DNA from: Sansalvadorimonas sp965243775
GTDB lineage: Bacteria; Pseudomonadota; Gammaproteobacteria; Pseudomonadales; Endozoicomonadaceae
Length of the DNA stretch: 64,000 nt
Reading direction: 5' to 3'
Assembly (NCBI GenBank): GCA_965243775.1
Contig: CBDEWF010000125.1
Location: 130,622-194,621 of the forward strand
In this document: piece after piece, positions 21,357 to 30,721 of the stretch
Position numbering within the stretch: position 1 is the first letter of the stretch
How the letters are laid out: each line of letters begins with the position of its first letter
Position numbers and translations under genes: made by a program
The notes under the pieces: model-generated
Told to the model about the DNA's origin: nothing
What the model saw: the letters and a program-made list of their open reading frames with translations, nothing else
Databases searched by the model: none

Positions 21357-23390
21357 TTATACCACCCTGTCTGTGCTTGATGCAGTATCGTTATCGGCCG
21401 CTGCTTCCTGATTCAGATTGAGAGCAATAGTGAAAGTGGTCCCCACACCAATAATGGAGCTGACACTCAGGGAGCCATTATGATTATTGGTGACAATAAA
21501 ATAGGAGACAGACAAACCCAGCCCGGTGCCTGAACCAATATCTTTTGTGGTAAAAAACGGTTCAAAAATACGACGGCTGACCTCTTCTGTCATACCTGTT
21601 CCGTTATCTTCTACTGAAATTAGGGCCTGATCATCATGCTCTCGGGTGCGTATAGAAATATGTCCCTGCCAGTCTGGCTCTTTTCTTTTGCTGATAGCCT
21701 GGGCTGCATTTTTCAAAAGATTGAGAAGTACTTGCTGGATTTCATTGGCTATACAGGGAACGGAATGAAGGTTGGGGTCGAAATCCTGCTCAATACAGAT
21801 GTGCATGAAGTCAAAACCCTGCTTCAGATTGAAGTCAGAAGCAGCAATTTCAAGAGTTTTCCGAATCAGGTCATCAAGATGAGTTGGAGTGAGCTTTTTG
21901 CTGTCACGCCGGCTGAACTGCAGCATATTGGAAACAATCTGGGAAGCTCTGACACCAGCACTATGAATATTATTCAGGAAATTGTTGATTTCCCGCTTTT
22001 CAAAATATTCATTGATGGCCTTTAAGGACATATTCAGATCTTCAGCTTGCTGCTGGTTAGCTTCAAGGTCTGGAGATAGCCTGCGTTGGACAGTTTGAAT
22101 GCTCTGCAGGATAGCTCCAAGAGGATTGTTGATCTCGTGGGCCATTCCAGCGGCCAGTCCTCCAACCGACATCATTTTTTCGGTTTGAACCATCATCTCC
22201 TCCAGCTGAAGGCGTCGACTGATATCATCCAGGCGAATCACTGCTCCATGCTGGTCGGCATCGGTCAGTGGATAAATCATCATATCCATTTTTCTCTCAC
22301 CACCAGGTAACAGGAATGACAGTTTTTCCAGCTGTACGGCAGCTTCATTGTCCAGGGCGTCCTGAACCTGTTCAAGTGAATCAGAGAGGAAGGGCATAAC
22401 ATCACCAAGGTAAACACCCATGGCTCGGTCATGATCAACGCCGGTCAGTACGGAAGCCGCCCTGTTCCACTGGGCAACAGCCAGCTCGTGGTCAACAGCA
22501 ACCAAGGCAGAGGGCATGGAGTCAACAATACTGTTCAGGTGATTTTGCAGGCGCGTTAGCTGGCGCTCAGTCTGCTTCCTGTTGCGGACTTCCTGTTCCA
22601 GCTGCTTATTACTCATATGGGTTTCTATAGCCAGAGCCTGGGCTTTCAGACTTGCCTGCTCGGCTTTGTCTCTGGCATTAGTCAGAAGCCGATCCCGGGC
22701 TTCAATCCTGCTCAGCATGGTATTAAAGGTTTTTGCAAGAATACCTATCTCGTCGTGGTAAAATTTTTGGGCCCGAACACCATAATTTTCCTCTATCGAG
22801 ACGGTATTGGCGATACTGATCAGGTGCAGCACTGGCTGGGTGATAAAACGCCTGATCATTCCGGCTGCCAGGCTGCTAAACAGTAGAATAAATACCAGAA
22901 TGATAATGACGGCAGTGGTCATGCCGGCATAGAAATCCATGGGAAGAGCCGGATCGGCCTGAATGTAAATGGTGATTGCTCTTCCCTGGCTGACAATAAC
23001 TTTTTTCAGGTAGTCTGTTTCGCTATTGGCCCGGTCAGGGGCAGAATCTGGAAGTGGGGAGACATCATCATGGCTGAAACCGACATAAAGGCTATTGTCA
23101 CCATTGTAGATGGCAATGGCTCTGATCTGGGAGTATTCACTGGCCACCTGCAGGATTTCTTCAGCTTTCCGTTTTTCTGAAAGCAGCGTATTCAGTACAG
23201 TAGGCTCGGTCAGAATTCGGGAGACTGCCTGGACATTGGCAGGTACAAAATTGTTACGGGATACAAGGTAGGCAGAAATAATCAGGACAGCGCAGGAGAC
23301 CAGGGCTACCCCCAGTACTACGCTGAGCATCACAAAAACCAGTTTCCGGCTGATGGATAGACGGGACAGATAATCCTGTAATCCGCTCAT
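21357..23390 (-). CDS. Membrane sensor histidine kinase (HAMP-PAS-HisKA-HATPase), orphan
   Basis: A 677-aa protein. TM1 is near residues 18-42, followed by a periplasmic sensor of about 110 residues and TM2 near 156-178. HAMP comes next (DEIGILAKTFNTML), then a coiled coil (about 235-285), a PAS domain (SIVDSMPSALVAVD onward) and a HisKA box with phospho-acceptor His in GMAHEINNPLG. The N box is LLNLLKNAAQAI, with G1 DNGTGM, the F box FEPFFTTK and G2 GTGLGLS. It autophosphorylates on His and should pass phosphate to a response regulator, but none is fused or adjacent, so partner and signal are unknown. The HisKA type resembles NtrB/ZraS-like kinases. Confidence 0.92.
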   Translation of the reverse strand: MSGLQDYLSRLSISRKLVFVMLSVVLGVALVSCAVLIISAYLVSRNNFVPANVQAVSRILTEPTVLNTLLSEKRKAEEILQVASEYSQIRAIAIYNGDNSLYVGFSHDDVSPLPDSAPDRANSETDYLKKVIVSQGRAITIYIQADPALPMDFYAGMTTAVIIILVFILLFSSLAAGMIRRFITQPVLHLISIANTVSIEENYGVRAQKFYHDEIGILAKTFNTMLSRIEARDRLLTNARDKAEQASLKAQALAIETHMSNKQLEQEVRNRKQTERQLTRLQNHLNSIVDSMPSALVAVDHELAVAQWNRAASVLTGVDHDRAMGVYLGDVMPFLSDSLEQVQDALDNEAAVQLEKLSFLLPGGERKMDMMIYPLTDADQHGAVIRLDDISRRLQLEEMMVQTEKMMSVGGLAAGMAHEINNPLGAILQSIQTVQRRLSPDLEANQQQAEDLNMSLKAINEYFEKREINNFLNNIHSAGVRASQIVSNMLQFSRRDSKKLTPTHLDDLIRKTLEIAASDFNLKQGFDFMHICIEQDFDPNLHSVPCIANEIQQVLLNLLKNAAQAISKRKEPDWQGHISIRTREHDDQALISVEDNGTGMTEEVSRRIFEPFFTTKDIGSGTGLGLSVSYFIVTNNHNGSLSVSSIIGVGTTFTIALNLNQEAAADNDTASSTDRVV

Positions 23391-23478
23391 GTTTTTCCGC
23401 TTTTGTCAGACCAGCGTCCAGATTACAACGGCTCTGCCTCGTTCGAAAGGTGTTTTCGAGGAATGTCTGGAAAAAGGC

Positions 23479-24390
23479 TCAACTGATTCCCGCTGCAGCC
23501 AGCTTGCCCATTAAATCGGTATGACCTTTAGCTGAAATTTTGTGTCTTTCGGCGACTTTCAGCAAATAGCCGTTAATCCAGGCCAGCTCTGTCTGGCGTT
23601 GCTGACGGACATCTTGCAGAGTAGAGGATATATTATCAGCTGTGATGGTTAGTACTTTTCTGACCTGGCTGAACAGGTCAAGCTTATAAAGGTAACCATC
23701 TGCTTGCAGAATTTGTTCGGTTTCATCGCAGAGCTGCCGGACCAGGGGAAGGTTCTCCGGTTTCAATAAGTCTCCGTTTCGGCAGTTTATCAAAGCGGTC
23801 AGACCGTTTATGGCAGAGTTAATGGCCAGTTTTTCCTGCAGTTTAGCCTGTATGTGATCGGTCAGTTCAATATCCATATCCTGAAGCGCAGTAAGACAAT
23901 TGACTGATACTGAACCTGGCTTATGGGCTTTTGAGGAGAAAGGACCAAGCCAGGTTTTACCCTTTCCGGCCCGTTGAACGCTTAAAAAACCATCCAGCCA
24001 GGCTCCGTCGGTTGTTGAACCCAAATAAATGCGGTGGTCTGGAAGGTGTTCGGTAACAACCTGCTGGCTGCCTATTCCGTTCTGTAACAGAATGATTGTT
24101 GCCTCGGAAGCTAGCTGGTGGGAGACAGATTTCACAGCCTCAAGGGCGTGAAAGGCCTTAGTGGCCACAATCAGGTTATCAATCTTACCTGGTCTGTCAG
24201 CAGTACTGGTTTGCACCTGCTGAGAAACACTGACACCATTTTCAATAAGAGTCAGATTATGGAAAGGAGAAGTTAGACGATTAAATGTTTCTGGACGCAA
24301 TACTATTGAACAGCCAAAGCCACTCTGCAGTAATTTACTGGCCCAGAGGCAACCAATGGAACCTGCTCCCAGAATATGCCAGTGGGGCAC
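23479..24390 (-). CDS. panE: 2-dehydropantoate 2-reductase
   Basis: The frame is open to 24468, but the GTG at 24390 has AAGGA 4 nt upstream and gives 303 aa starting (M)PHWHILGAGSIGCLWASK, matching the E. coli PanE length and N terminus. The enzyme reduces ketopantoate to pantoate with NADPH for coenzyme A synthesis. Present are GAGSIG, the LLQNGIG motif (about residue 96) and the catalytic KLAINSAINGLTAL helix (Lys, Asn), with a C-terminal domain typical of ApbA/PanE. It follows glk with its start close behind the glk stop. Confidence 0.88.
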   Translation of the reverse strand: MPHWHILGAGSIGCLWASKLLQSGFGCSIVLRPETFNRLTSPFHNLTLIENGVSVSQQVQTSTADRPGKIDNLIVATKAFHALEAVKSVSHQLASEATIILLQNGIGSQQVVTEHLPDHRIYLGSTTDGAWLDGFLSVQRAGKGKTWLGPFSSKAHKPGSVSVNCLTALQDMDIELTDHIQAKLQEKLAINSAINGLTALINCRNGDLLKPENLPLVRQLCDETEQILQADGYLYKLDLFSQVRKVLTITADNISSTLQDVRQQRQTELAWINGYLLKVAERHKISAKGHTDLMGKLAAAGIS

Positions 24391-24445
24391 TTTATCCTTT
24401 CTCACAACCTGATATCCCGACGGAGTCAATCTGGCCGAAATGGTA

Positions 24446-25399
24446 TTACAGCAGAGCGGCAGCTGCACCCAGTAAACCTGACTGGCTGTGTAGGTTCAAA
24501 GTAACTGGGATATTGCTGGTATAGCCACACATACAGCCTTTGTCGTTAAAAGCATCAAGAAAGCTACTGGCTTGCAGAAGTTCTTTCATTCTTGGTAGAA
24601 CTCCACCCGCCAGATAGACTCCGCCAAGGGCTCCGGTTACTAGGGCTGCATTTCCGGCTACACAGCCCATCCAGTCCAGGAAATGTTTGATCACGGTCAG
24701 GCATGTCTCGTCACCACTCTTGGCCCCTTGGGTGATTTCAGGTGCTCTTAATTGTATATCCCAGCCATGAATGGCGCTGTAGGCTTCAAACAGGTTTTCC
24801 AGGCCAGGGCCACAGAGAACATGCTCACAGGTGGCAATGCCAAACTTGCTGCGCAGGTGGGCGGCAATTTTTTCTTCCAATTCGTTTCGAACAGGAAGGT
24901 TGGTATGCCCACCCTCACCGGGTAAGGCGTGCCAGCGATCACCATCAGGAACCAGAGTTGCCATGCCCAGACCTGTACCAGGACCCATGACTAACCTTGA
25001 TGCTGTACTGTTGGCAACTCCTTCGCGGATCACCAGTTTGTCTTCTTCGCCTAGGTAAGGCATGGCCATAGCCTGAACATAAAAGTCATTGACCAGTCGC
25101 AGTGCCTGTAGCCCGAGAGCCTGTTTCAGCTCACTTTTCGAGAAAACCCAGTGATTATTGGTGACATCAACAAAATCATTGTGAACAGGGCAGGCAAATG
25201 CCAGCAGGGCCTGTTCAGGGTAACTGCTGCCTGCAAAGTCAGACAGGTATGACCGGATAGCCTGTTCCGGTCCGGCAAAATCAGCGCAGGCCAGGGTTTG
25301 GGTGTTGTAGATATCCAGAGTACCCGTTTCTACCAGGGCGAAGCGGGCATTGGTTCCACCAATATCTCCAATAAGGGCTAGGTGTTCTTGTTGAGGCAT
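24446..25399 (-). CDS. glk: Glucokinase
   Basis: The ATG at 25399 gives 317 aa starting MPQQEHLALIGDIGGTNARF, the bacterial Glk opening; the frame runs upstream to 25471 without conservation. It phosphorylates glucose with ATP. Motifs: phosphate-binding GDIGGTNARFAL, LVNDFYVQAMA, MGPGTGLGMATLV (adenosine) and the ROK-unlike LPGEGGHTNLPV. The Shine-Dalgarno is weak. It is divergent from the dodecin gene and overlaps the upstream extension of the panE frame. Confidence 0.95.
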   Translation of the reverse strand: MPQQEHLALIGDIGGTNARFALVETGTLDIYNTQTLACADFAGPEQAIRSYLSDFAGSSYPEQALLAFACPVHNDFVDVTNNHWVFSKSELKQALGLQALRLVNDFYVQAMAMPYLGEEDKLVIREGVANSTASRLVMGPGTGLGMATLVPDGDRWHALPGEGGHTNLPVRNELEEKIAAHLRSKFGIATCEHVLCGPGLENLFEAYSAIHGWDIQLRAPEITQGAKSGDETCLTVIKHFLDWMGCVAGNAALVTGALGGVYLAGGVLPRMKELLQASSFLDAFNDKGCMCGYTSNIPVTLNLHSQSGLLGAAAALL

Positions 25400-25562
25400 A
25401 GAAAAAAAGATCCAGTCGATTTTGGCATCAGGCGCGCAATTTACCATGAAAAGTGGGCTGTTTTCGTACACTTGGGTCAGCTGAAAAGCTTTTCAGGACT
25501 TTTTCAACTTAAGGCATATACTGGAACGGCATGATCTCAATAACGAAGAGGGGAACACTGGA

Positions 25563-25772
25563 ATGGGCGCACACGTTTACAAAAAAATTGAGCTGGTAGG
25601 CAGTTCGACAACGAGTACTGATGATGCTGTTCGCAATGCTATCGCCAGAGCTTCTGAATCCATCAAGAATATGGACTGGTATGAAGTTGTTGAACAGCGT
25701 GGACATATTGCTGACGGCAGGATAGCCCACTATCAGGTTACGGTTAAAATTGGTTTCCGCCTTGAAGATTAG
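25563..25772 (+). CDS. Dodecin family flavin-binding protein
   Basis: A 69-aa protein starting MGAHVYKKIELVGSSTTSTD with an AGAGGGG-type ribosome binding site. Dodecins form hollow dodecamers that store or scavenge riboflavin/FAD. The conserved segments are KIELVGSS, DAVRNAIARASESI, the flavin-stacking Trp in NMDWYEVVE, and the terminal HYQVTVKIGFRLED. It is monocistronic and divergent from glk. Confidence 0.93.
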   Translation: MGAHVYKKIELVGSSTTSTDDAVRNAIARASESIKNMDWYEVVEQRGHIADGRIAHYQVTVKIGFRLED

Positions 25773-25930
25773 TTGATACATTTCGGTTCAACATTGACTC
25801 AGTGATTCTAAAAGTCTCCAAATGTTGAATTGAGCGTGCACCCTGAGTACTGTTGATTGGGTGTGATGATTTGCCGGATCGGCTAAAATCGTTTCAACTA
25901 TAAACGGAACTTACCAAGGGAGACGGGCTG

Positions 25931-26413
25931 ATGCCTTCTTTCGATATTGTATCTGAAGTCGATATGCATGAGCTGACCAATGCTGTCGATCAGGCGAACC
26001 GTGAACTGACTACACGCTATGACTTTCGTGGTGTTGAGGCCAGTTTCGAACATAAGGATGAAAATATCATTATGACCGCAGATCAGGATTTTCAGCTGCG
26101 CCAGATGGTTGAAATGCTGCAGGGTAAAATGGTCAAGCGCGGTATTGATATCAAATGCATGGAAGTCAAAGACCACTATGCATCTGGTAAACAAGTGAAA
26201 CAGGAAGCTGTTGTTCGGCAGGGACTGGATAAGGAAATCAGCAAGAAAGTCACCAAGTTGATTAAAGAGAGCAAAATGAAAGTGCAGGCCTCTATTCAGG
26301 GAGATAAGATCCGTGTTACCGGCAAAAAACGTGACGACCTGCAGAGTGCAATTGCCCTGCTCAAGGAAGCCGATCTTGATATTCCACTGCAGTACAACAA
26401 TTTCCGGGACTGA
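25931..26413 (+). CDS. yajQ: YajQ family nucleotide-binding (cyclic-di-GMP) protein
   Basis: This 160-aa protein opens MPSFDIVSEVDMHELTNAVD and contains the YajQ hallmarks TTRYDFRG and VKQEAVVRQGLDKEISKK, and the ending LPLQYNNFRD-like (here IPLQYNNFRD). Two ferredoxin-like halves are expected. YajQ proteins bind c-di-GMP in Xanthomonas and Pseudomonas; elsewhere the role is less defined. AAGGGAGACGG is a good ribosome binding site. Confidence 0.95.
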   Translation: MPSFDIVSEVDMHELTNAVDQANRELTTRYDFRGVEASFEHKDENIIMTADQDFQLRQMVEMLQGKMVKRGIDIKCMEVKDHYASGKQVKQEAVVRQGLDKEISKKVTKLIKESKMKVQASIQGDKIRVTGKKRDDLQSAIALLKEADLDIPLQYNNFRD

Positions 26414-26507
26414 TTGATTTTCTTTCCCTAACTTTTCCAGGGGATACTGGTCAGACTTTAGCGCTTTTAGCCAGCATACAGCAGAAAAACTGTGAAAGGA
26501 CTCTTAA

Positions 26508-28070
26508 ATGAGTAACGAGAATACGGCACCTCAGCACTCATGGGAGGAGGCTCTTAAGGCCTGCTGCCAGCGGCGTGTGATTACCATGCTTTTCCTCGGG
26601 TTTTCCGCGGGGGTGCCGATTCTGCTGATATTCAGCAGCCTTTCCCTATGGCTGCGGGAAGCCGGTGTTGCCCGGGCTACCGTAACTTTTTTCAGCTGGG
26701 CTGCCCTGGGCTACTCCTTCAAGTTTGTCTGGGCTCCACTGGTTGACCGTCTGCCTCTTCCTTTCCTCACAAAACTACTTGGCAGGCGTCGTGCGTGGCT
26801 GATGTTCGCACAGCTGGCCATTGTTGGTTCCCTGTTTTTTATGGCCAGTAATGACCCCCAGAGCAGCCTGACCCTTGTAGCTATTGGCGCAGTTATGCTG
26901 GGTTTTTCGTCAGCTACCCAGGATATTGTTATTGATGCCTATCGGATTGAGGCAGCTGAAGAGGAGTGGCAGGCGCTGATGTCATCGGCTTATATTGCCG
27001 GTTATCGCATCGGTATGCTTGTGGCTGGAGCCGGTGCACTGGCGCTGGCCAGCTGGCTGGGGTCGGGTGATGGTCAGGGTTACAGTTACACCGCGTGGTC
27101 ACAGACTTACATGGGTATGGCTGGTGCAATGCTGGTGGGAATTGTAACAACACTTCTGATTAGGGAGCCTAAACGTCCGGCAGAAGCCGCAGAGCATAAG
27201 TATGACACCAGGGACTATCTGCGTTTTCTGGGGCTGTTCATTGTAGCGACCGCCATGTTTGCCTTGGTGTTTGTCAATGTTGCCAGTGCGATGAAAGGGT
27301 TGGCTGAGGTCTTGACCAATATTGGCATAGATAAGCTTGTAGCGTCGTTTATTGCGGAAACACTGCGTCTTGGCTGTAGCCTGGTGGCCGCTCTGGTTGG
27401 TTCCTGGTTAATGGTGAAAAGCCATCTGGTATCGCCGGGTATGGTGGATGAAACCTATATTGCCCCTTTCCGGGACTTCTTCAGCCGATATGGAAAACTG
27501 GCCCTGTTTATCCTGCTGCTGGTGGGAACCTATCGGATTTCTGACATCGTCATGGGGGCCGTTGCAAATGTTTTCTATGATGATATGGGTTATACCAAGG
27601 AACAGATTGCAGCCATCACCAAAACCTTTGGTCTGTTGATGACTATTGCCGGTGGTTTCCTCGGGGGCCTTCTTGCCATTCGCTATGGTGTTTTGAAAAG
27701 CCTGTGGTTGGGAGCCTTTCTCTCTGCTGCGAGTAATCTGCTGTTTGCCCTGTTGGCTGTTTCCCAGCCGGAATCCTGGATGCTGGCAGGGGTGATTGTT
27801 GCGGATAACCTGAGTGGTGGTCTGGCTTCGGCAGCCTTTATTGCTTATCTATCTGGCTTAACCAACCGGGCCTTTACAGCTATGCAGTATGCCGTGTTCA
27901 GCTCTTTAATGACTTTACTTCCCAAGCTGCTGGCCGGATACTCCGGCACCATAGTTGATGGTATCGGGTATCCAGCCTTCTTTATCATTTCAGCCTTAAT
28001 CGGTATGCCGGTCCTGTTACTGGTGACATACGTTGGCAGACGTATGCCTCACTCGCCGTCCCAGCGATAA
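26508..28070 (+). CDS. AmpG-like MFS permease
   Basis: This 520-aa integral membrane protein has about 12-14 hydrophobic segments. The opening resembles AmpG: a cytoplasmic start, then FLGFSAGVPILLIFSSLSLW, ATQDIVIDAYRIE and a long central loop. AmpG imports anhydro-muropeptides for cell wall recycling and links to beta-lactamase induction where AmpR/AmpC exist; neither is seen here. The AAAGGACTC site is close to the ATG. It could be another member of the same MFS subfamily, so no gene symbol is given. Confidence 0.85.
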   Translation: MSNENTAPQHSWEEALKACCQRRVITMLFLGFSAGVPILLIFSSLSLWLREAGVARATVTFFSWAALGYSFKFVWAPLVDRLPLPFLTKLLGRRRAWLMFAQLAIVGSLFFMASNDPQSSLTLVAIGAVMLGFSSATQDIVIDAYRIEAAEEEWQALMSSAYIAGYRIGMLVAGAGALALASWLGSGDGQGYSYTAWSQTYMGMAGAMLVGIVTTLLIREPKRPAEAAEHKYDTRDYLRFLGLFIVATAMFALVFVNVASAMKGLAEVLTNIGIDKLVASFIAETLRLGCSLVAALVGSWLMVKSHLVSPGMVDETYIAPFRDFFSRYGKLALFILLLVGTYRISDIVMGAVANVFYDDMGYTKEQIAAITKTFGLLMTIAGGFLGGLLAIRYGVLKSLWLGAFLSAASNLLFALLAVSQPESWMLAGVIVADNLSGGLASAAFIAYLSGLTNRAFTAMQYAVFSSLMTLLPKLLAGYSGTIVDGIGYPAFFIISALIGMPVLLLVTYVGRRMPHSPSQR

Positions 28071-28363
28071 ATGGTTAGCTTGATTTTTGAATTCAAAAAT
28101 ACAATTCCCTCGCTTTCAAGCAGTTCTTTCTGCTTCTTGTAACGGGGGGTACCTTCGGGAAAAGACAGCTCTCCACGGCTATTGATAACCCGGTGCCATG
28201 GCAGAGTTGAACCAGCAGGAATCTGGCTGAGTACATTACCCACGAGCCTTGCCCTGCGGGGCATTTTGGCCATTTCAGCAACTTGCCCGTAGGTTGCAAC
28301 TTTACCCTCCGGAATCTGGCTGACAATCAGCCAGATTTTCTGGTTTGCTTTCAAATCATCCAC
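28049..28363 (-). CDS. Alkyltransferase-like protein (Atl/YbaZ family)
   Basis: A 104-aa protein with the MGMT-family C-terminal fold: IPEGKVATYGQVAEMA, RARLVGNVL and the active-site region LPWHRVINSRGEL. The methyl-acceptor Cys of PCHR is replaced by Trp (PWHR). Such proteins cannot transfer alkyl groups; they bind O6-alkylguanine, flip it and recruit nucleotide excision repair. It ends inside the 3' end of the convergent ampG-like gene (22-bp overlap). Confidence 0.92.
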   Translation of the reverse strand: MDDLKANQKIWLIVSQIPEGKVATYGQVAEMAKMPRRARLVGNVLSQIPAGSTLPWHRVINSRGELSFPEGTPRYKKQKELLESEGIVFLNSKIKLTIYRWDGE

Positions 28364-28452
28364 TTAACAGAACCTGTATCTACGTCAGCCTGTATGGTAA
28401 CAGCCTTGCTTGTTTCTGGTCTTGTAGATGATCGCAGAGGGGGAGTGTTGGT

Positions 28453-29376
28453 CTATAAATCCAGGCTCTCAAGGAAATCCCTGCTGGGAGCGAAGAATGC
28501 ATTGCCTGTCACTGCCTGAGTGAAGTTCATCAAATGATCAAAATGACCGTCACCATTGGCATGTATCATCTGCTCAAGCATCAGATCAAAGTGTCGGGCT
28601 GTATTACAGTAGGCGATAAAGAACAGGCCATGTTCCTGGCTATTACCATAAGGCATGCTGTGGCGCAGTATCTCCAGACTTTTGTTATCCTCCTTGAGGT
28701 TAACCCGCTTAATATGGGCGGTAGGTGCCTTTTCTTCGCTTGAAAACTCAACATCATCCTGTTTAGTGCGGCCAATGATCTGCTCCTGGTGTTGAACTGG
28801 GCAACTTTCCCAGGCTGGCATGTTATGAATATAACGCTGGCACTGGATGTAGCTGCCACCGGCCAGGGGCTGGCCTTCAGGGATCAGGGCGACTGCTGCC
28901 CGGTTATCACCTTCCGGATTTTCTGTGCCATCAACAAAGCCAGTGATATCACGGGATTCCAGATAGCGGAAACCGGATACCTCCTCTTCCAGCAGAACAC
29001 TATCTTCCAGAGTGTCCATAATCAGGCGGCTTAGCTCAAAGTTAATATCTTTCCGGTTAGAGCGGATATGAATCAACATATCGCCAGGAGTAGACGGGGC
29101 CAGCCTCTCACCATCACGCAGGGCTTTGAATGGTGCCAGTTCTTTCGGATAGGGGTGATCCTTGAATAGAGTTTTCCAGGCTTGGCTACCAAAGCTCAAG
29201 GTGGCAAACAGCTTGCTGTCGGAGTACTTGCTGGCCAGCTTGTCAACCATGGCTGGGAAATTCTGTGAAAACTGCTGTACAGTTTTGCCACTTAGAGGAT
29301 CATTCTGCAGCAGAAGAACAAGGAAGGTGGCATCAGTATTGGCTTCTGGCAGTATGCCTGACTGTGGTGTGCTCAT
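28453..29376 (-). CDS. Dyp-type heme peroxidase
   Basis: A 307-aa protein of the bacterial YfeX/DyP class. The family GxxDG motif is in ITGFVDGTENPEGDNR (catalytic Asp about residue 144). The HQEQIIGRTKQDD segment and the later SMPYGNSQEHGLFFIAYC (distal Arg and heme pocket region) are in place. It uses H2O2 to oxidise dyes or porphyrinogens; the physiological substrate is unknown. No Tat signal and no encapsulin neighbour are seen, so it is probably cytosolic. It is divergent from the acyl-CoA dehydrogenase gene. Confidence 0.93.
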   Translation of the reverse strand: MSTPQSGILPEANTDATFLVLLLQNDPLSGKTVQQFSQNFPAMVDKLASKYSDSKLFATLSFGSQAWKTLFKDHPYPKELAPFKALRDGERLAPSTPGDMLIHIRSNRKDINFELSRLIMDTLEDSVLLEEEVSGFRYLESRDITGFVDGTENPEGDNRAAVALIPEGQPLAGGSYIQCQRYIHNMPAWESCPVQHQEQIIGRTKQDDVEFSSEEKAPTAHIKRVNLKEDNKSLEILRHSMPYGNSQEHGLFFIAYCNTARHFDLMLEQMIHANGDGHFDHLMNFTQAVTGNAFFAPSRDFLESLDL

Positions 29377-29561
29377 TTTTTATCCTGCATCAATTTGTAA
29401 CATACCTTAATTAAGCGGCTGGAGGCAGGTTGTACAGGGCCATACTGCCAAAAAATATGGTACGTATGTGCTATCAGGTGAGCTGGTCACGGAAAACTTG
29501 CCAACCAAGCAAGCGCTTGTTTAACCTTGCGTCATCATAAAAACAACAATGGACTCCCCAT

Positions 29562-30704
29562 ATGCTTACTGATCACTACTTCAATGATACTCACCGCCTG
29601 CTGCGGGAATCTGTCCGTCGCTTCGTTGAGCGAAATATATTGCCTTATATTGATCAGTGGGAAGAAGCAGAAGAGTTTCCTCTGGAGCTGTACCGCGAGG
29701 CTGGAAAGGCGGGGTTTCTGGGAATTGGCTATCCGGAAGAACTGGGAGGTTTTGGTGGTGACCAGTTTCACCGGGTGGTGTTCTCGGAAGAGATTATGCG
29801 GGCCGGTTCCGGGGGGGTGGCCGCAGGGCTGGGTTCCCATGATATCGGCTTGCCACCAATAGTTCGTTTCGGCTCGCAGACCTTGCAAGAAAAGGTTGTT
29901 CCTCCGGTTTTGCGGGGAGAAAAAGTTGCAGCTCTGGCCATTACTGAGCCGGGGGGCGGTTCTGATGTCGCCAACCTGCAGACCCGGGCTGTTCGGGAAG
30001 GGGATTATTATCGTTTGAATGGTTCCAAAACCTTTATCACCAGTGGCTGCCGGGCAGATTTTTATACTGTAGGAGTTCGAACCGGGGGCGAGGGTTTTGG
30101 TGGTATCAGCCTGATTATGGTGGAGAAGGGAACACCAGGATTTTCCGTTGGCAAGAAATTCAGGAAAATGGGCTGGCGTTGCTCAGATACCGCAGAGTTG
30201 TTTTTTGATGACTGCCGGGTTCCGGTGGAAAACCTGATCGGAGCTGAAAACCAGGGCTTTGCCGCCATTATGGGCAATTTCCAGCATGAGCGGCTGATGC
30301 TTACAGTTATGGCAAATATGACCTCCCGTATGGCTTTGGAGCATTCTTTAGCTTATGTCAGGGAGCGTGAAGTCTTTGGCCGACCCGTGGCCAAGTTTCA
30401 GGTGACCCGCCACAAACTGGCAGATATGGCAACTCTGCTGCAGGCCAGTGAAGCCCTTGCTTACCAGGTGGCTGATGCCATGAACCAGGGGAAATCTGTG
30501 GTTAAGGAAGTGTCCATGGCCAAGAACTTTGCTACAGATTGCAGCGATAAACTCACTCACCAGGCGGTACAGCTCTTTGGTGGGATGGGGTTTATACAGG
30601 AGTGCATGGTGGAGAGACTGTATCGCGATAACCGCATTCTCTCTCTCGGAGGGGGAACTCGAGAAATTATGAATGAGATTATCGCTAAGCAGATGGGGCT
30701 GTAG
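29562..30704 (+). CDS. Acyl-CoA dehydrogenase
   Basis: This 380-aa flavoenzyme desaturates acyl-CoA at C2-C3, passing electrons to ETF. Present are GFLGIGYPEELGGFGGD, LAITEPGGGSDVANL (FAD/substrate), TFITSGCRADF and the NFQHERLMLTV helix, whose Glu is the probable catalytic base as in long-chain/isovaleryl types. The usual C-terminal EGT is GGGT, consistent with that. It ends LYRDNRILSLGGGTREIM. The fatty acid or amino acid substrate cannot be told. It is convergent with an AraC regulator 18 bp away. Confidence 0.93.
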   Translation: MLTDHYFNDTHRLLRESVRRFVERNILPYIDQWEEAEEFPLELYREAGKAGFLGIGYPEELGGFGGDQFHRVVFSEEIMRAGSGGVAAGLGSHDIGLPPIVRFGSQTLQEKVVPPVLRGEKVAALAITEPGGGSDVANLQTRAVREGDYYRLNGSKTFITSGCRADFYTVGVRTGGEGFGGISLIMVEKGTPGFSVGKKFRKMGWRCSDTAELFFDDCRVPVENLIGAENQGFAAIMGNFQHERLMLTVMANMTSRMALEHSLAYVREREVFGRPVAKFQVTRHKLADMATLLQASEALAYQVADAMNQGKSVVKEVSMAKNFATDCSDKLTHQAVQLFGGMGFIQECMVERLYRDNRILSLGGGTREIMNEIIAKQMGL

Positions 30705-30721
30705 GTTTAAATCCCGGTGAG

